DNA from: a virus
DNA length: 24,071 nt
IMG/VR virus record: IMGVR_UViG_3300009285_001596
Coordinates: 1 to 24,071 of that record
Direction: 5' to 3' (one strand)
Shown: one piece after another, positions 22,878-24,071 of the stretch
How positions within the stretch are numbered: position 1 is the first letter of the stretch
Layout: each line of letters begins with the position of its first letter
Made by a program: the position numbers and the translations under genes
The notes under the pieces: generated by a model
Seen by the model: only the letters and a program-made list of their open reading frames with translations
Databases searched by the model: none
Told to the model about the DNA's origin: nothing

Positions 22878-24046
22878 TTCAGCCCCAGGGGGTTGATTTC
22901 AGCAAGGGAAGGTTCGATGAGGTCTGTGATGTACTTCCCATTCAGTTCTATTCCTACAAAGTCTCTGTTCATCCTCTTTGCGACTCGCAGAGTTGTTCCG
23001 CTTCCGGCAAAAGGATCAAAGACGATGCAGGGTACTATTTGCGCGCCTTCACATTTGCAGGAGGGCTTCCAGCCGAGGGTTACTGCGTCAACGACGGGGC
23101 CGCGCCTTACGTCAATCGTTTCTCCGCCTCCTTGTAAGTGCTCCCCATTCTTCCCTTTTGGCAGATTTCCCGCCTTACCCGATCCACTCTGGAATGTACG
23201 CGACTTCTTGAGGATCCTCACCCACGGACTCCCGCATTTCGAGCAAGCACCCTTCTCTGAGGTTCCGGCTTTGATGCAGAGTTCGGGGATTTTTTCGGGG
23301 AAGGTGGCGAAATGAGCTCCCGGGTATGGCTGGGTGGGGATGTCCCAGACGGTTTTGAGGTTTGCGCCGGAGGGATTGAATGTTTCCGATATTGTTTTCT
23401 TACCACCATGATTTGCTCGCATAGAGGTTGCCTTTAGGTCATCCCTTCGGCCGTCTTGTGCCCAACCCTCAATGCTCCAGTCCCGCGTGTGCGGCACTCT
23501 GACCGCCTCTTGATCGTAATAGTATTTCGGGCTTTTGGTCAGCAGGTAAATCATTTCGTGCGCTTTCGTTGGGCGGTCTGTGACTGACTCCGGCATGGGG
23601 TTCCTTTTGAACCATACAATCTCGCTCCGCAAATACCAGCCATCGGCTTGAAGGGCAAGGGCTACTCTCGCGGGGATCATGCAGAGGTCTTTTTCCTTCA
23701 ATCCATCTTGTTGCAATCCACGCTTTGCGCTTTCAGATACCACGGCCCCATTATGTTTTGCAATCGTTTGTTTGCTCTGAGCCACACCGCCCGGCCGATA
23801 ATTGTAGTACGAGTCCCCCAGGTTCAGCCAAATCACCCCGTCCTTTCTGAGTTTCTTCCAGATGAAACGGAACACCTCTACCATGTTCGCCACATACTCC
23901 TCCGGCGTTTTCTCCAAACCGAGTTGCCCTGGAATACCGTAATCCCTTAATCCCCAGTACGGCGGACTCGTCACAACACATTGAATACTCTCACCCTGTA
24001 TCTTCTCCCATACCCTCTCATCTGATACGGAGCCGGGGAGGATCAC
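22874..24046 (-). CDS. DNA methyltransferase, beta class (likely N4-cytosine or N6-adenine)
   Basis: The protein has 390 residues from the GTG at 24046, with AAAGGAG eight bases upstream; the frame stays open upstream to the window edge, but the SD site decides the start. The catalytic motif TSPPYW is at 26-31 and the SAM-binding motif FDPFAGSGTT at 343-352, the beta order. GVIWLNLGDSYY, WYLRSEIVWFKRNPMPES and YLLTKSPKYYYDQEAVR are usual in phage enzymes of this type. A zinc-ribbon-like insertion (CSKCGSPW, later CKC) precedes the C-terminal motif. It likely protects phage DNA from host restriction; no matching endonuclease is visible. SPPY favours N4-cytosine, but specificity is not certain. 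Confidence 0.92.
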   Translation of the reverse strand: MILPGSVSDERVWEKIQGESIQCVVTSPPYWGLRDYGIPGQLGLEKTPEEYVANMVEVFRFIWKKLRKDGVIWLNLGDSYYNYRPGGVAQSKQTIAKHNGAVVSESAKRGLQQDGLKEKDLCMIPARVALALQADGWYLRSEIVWFKRNPMPESVTDRPTKAHEMIYLLTKSPKYYYDQEAVRVPHTRDWSIEGWAQDGRRDDLKATSMRANHGGKKTISETFNPSGANLKTVWDIPTQPYPGAHFATFPEKIPELCIKAGTSEKGACSKCGSPWVRILKKSRTFQSGSGKAGNLPKGKNGEHLQGGGETIDVRRGPVVDAVTLGWKPSCKCEGAQIVPCIVFDPFAGSGTTLRVAKRMNRDFVGIELNGKYITDLIEPSLAEINPLGLK

Positions 24047-24071
24047 TTGTTCTCCTTTGGGGAGGCGAGGG

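Noticed and set aside
1-24071. tRNA genes, CRISPR arrays, insertion sequences, att sites, replication origin
   Set aside because: I looked for cloverleaf-like sequence, regularly spaced short repeats, transposase motifs and terminal inverted repeats and found nothing convincing; a tRNAscan or covariance-model search could still change this.

Overview
This window is a near-complete packaging, head and tail region of a tailed double-stranded DNA phage or prophage. Every supported gene lies on the minus strand, so the biological reading order runs from the right end to the left. The packaging, portal, protease, HK97-fold capsid, connector, short tape measure and frameshifted tail chaperone genes point to a siphovirus-like phage. 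Base composition looks roughly balanced. The host cannot be named. The N-terminal style of the giant tail protein resembles tail proteins I associate with Bacteroidota phages, but strong Shine-Dalgarno (SD) sites are present, so I treat that as a weak hint only. No integrase, repressor, lysis gene, tRNA, CRISPR array or att site is visible. No stretch longer than about 190 bases lacks a gene.

Layout in transcription order. (1) 24046-22569: a beta-class DNA methyltransferase and a small helix-turn-helix/zinc protein, closed by a rho-independent terminator. (2) 22568-22379: the only sizeable intergenic region, with the terminator, a possible late promoter and a 5'-UTR hairpin. (3) 22378-18751: small terminase, large terminase, portal and a MuF-like head protein. 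(4) 18754-17580: NanE (ManNAc-6-phosphate 2-epimerase) and an HNH-like protein. (5) 17583-15597: prohead protease and major capsid protein. (6) 15538-10823: a block unrelated to virion assembly. It holds NeuB-like sialic acid synthase, a 59-residue basic protein, NeuA-like CMP-sialic acid synthetase, a HAD phosphatase, a SAM methyltransferase, a GT8-like glycosyltransferase, a zinc-ribbon protein, a GT29 sialyltransferase-like protein and a 65-residue protein. (7) 10826-1: head-tail connector, adaptor, HK97 gp10-like, tail terminator, major tail protein, chaperones with a -1 frameshift site, tape measure, and a giant repetitive tail protein that runs off the left edge.

The unusual feature is a complete-looking sialic acid (or other nonulosonic acid) pathway inside the structural operon: GlcNAc-6-P/ManNAc-6-P epimerase, phosphatase, NeuB, NeuA and sialyltransferase. 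There are no internal promoters or terminators that I can see, and nearly all the joins are 4-base ATGA-type overlaps. The genes should therefore be made late, together with the capsid. The simplest inference is that the phage decorates its own virion, or the surface of the infected cell, with a sialic-acid-like sugar.
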